NCBI RefSeq assembly: GCF_007954265.1
Contig: NZ_VOLS01000010.1
Location: 29,829 to 93,828 of the forward strand
Direction: 5' to 3'
Length of the DNA stretch: 64,000 nt
Source: Colwellia sp. C1TZA3
GTDB taxonomy: Bacteria; Pseudomonadota; Gammaproteobacteria; Enterobacterales; Alteromonadaceae
In this document: positions 63,875 through 64,000 of the stretch, piece after piece
Position numbering within the stretch: the stretch's first letter is position 1
Layout: each line of letters opens with the position of its first letter
Made by a program: the position numbers and the translations under genes
Notes under the pieces: generated by a model
The model's input: the letters and a program-made list of their open reading frames with translations, nothing else
Database searches by the model: none
What the model was told of the DNA's origin: nothing

Positions 63875-64000
63875 TACCAGTTCCATTAAGTTTGTGATCT
63901 TGTTGTGCGCAGGAAAAATAATTCAAGGTAAGGCGCTCGATTGAGCAATAGCTGGCTATTGGGAGTGAGAGCAACACAGCCTTGAGCTATTTTAACTAGT
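63875..64000 (-). mobile_element. 157-bp MITE-like element, copy J (cut by window end)
   Basis: Starts TACCAGTTCCATTAAGTTTG after TTA (63872-63874) and matches the other reverse copies for all 126 bases before the window ends. Confidence 0.88.

Larger units (their letters stand above)
63567..64000. mobile_element. Second MITE-like family, copy N, with nested copies (cut by window end)
   Basis: 63567-63647 and 63805-63874 together match the copy at 29467 (reverse complement) almost base for base up to its last few bases. They are split by element I and, near the end, by element J. The rest of the right end lies beyond the window or is lost. Confidence 0.75.

Overview
The window looks like a chromosomal segment of a marine, low-GC gammaproteobacterium of the Alteromonadales, most like Colwellia or a close relative (Colwelliaceae). 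This rests on gene content: a TonB2 operon with a TtpC-like second proton channel and a DUF3450 partner, large TonB-dependent receptors with MYxNSKxAKAVR-type leaders, a psp-ycjXF-phhAB-tyrR block and a sap operon. No taxonomic marker gene is present, so the genus is inference.

Layout. 1-5.3 kb: periplasmic thiol peroxidase, an exported M20 amidohydrolase, kynurenine 3-monooxygenase preceded by a broken kynureninase, and an alkyltransferase-like protein truncated by a mobile repeat. 5.3-13 kb: an SDR, a secreted Cys-repeat protein resembling HvfA-type modified copper-binding peptides, dusC, an MTHFR-like protein, small proteins, a thioesterase, a FabH-like synthase, then hairpin repeats and a decayed nfeD-slipin pair. 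13-17 kb: apt-dnaX-ybaB and a lone receiver domain. 17-22.4 kb: TonB2 operon. 23-34 kb: a broken IS3 element, two TonB-dependent receptors with matching leaders and promoters, a broken IS630 element and a methyltransferase. 34-41 kb: a TSUP permease, priC, ComFB, a frameshifted SLC13-type permease, 4.5S RNA, an acyltransferase and a DUF3014 protein. 41-49 kb: aromatic amino acid block (phhA, phhB, tyrR, maiA), ycjX-ycjF, and pspABC divergent from pspF. 50-56 kb: sapABCDF. 56-63 kb: ppiD and cytochrome c maturation genes ccmI, ccmF, ccmG, ccmH.

The main non-gene signal is a family of near-identical 157-bp inverted-repeat elements (10 copies, the last cut by the window end, plus one solo end). 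They have TACCA...TGGTA termini and 3-bp target duplications, TAA or TTA, at every complete copy except one single-base mismatch. In kynU, atl, nfeD and an IS630 transposase, removing one element plus one 3-bp duplication rejoins recognisable coding sequence, so they behave as non-autonomous transposable elements (MITEs). A second family of about 156-206 bp has the same ends and target sites, and members of the first family are nested inside it. No transposase that obviously drives them lies in the window.

Regulation visible in sequence: a perfect TyrR box upstream of tyrR and a one-mismatch box upstream of phhA, a likely sigma-54 promoter for pspA, shared promoter and structured leader for the two receptors, a candidate dnaX slippery site, and several clear intrinsic terminators.
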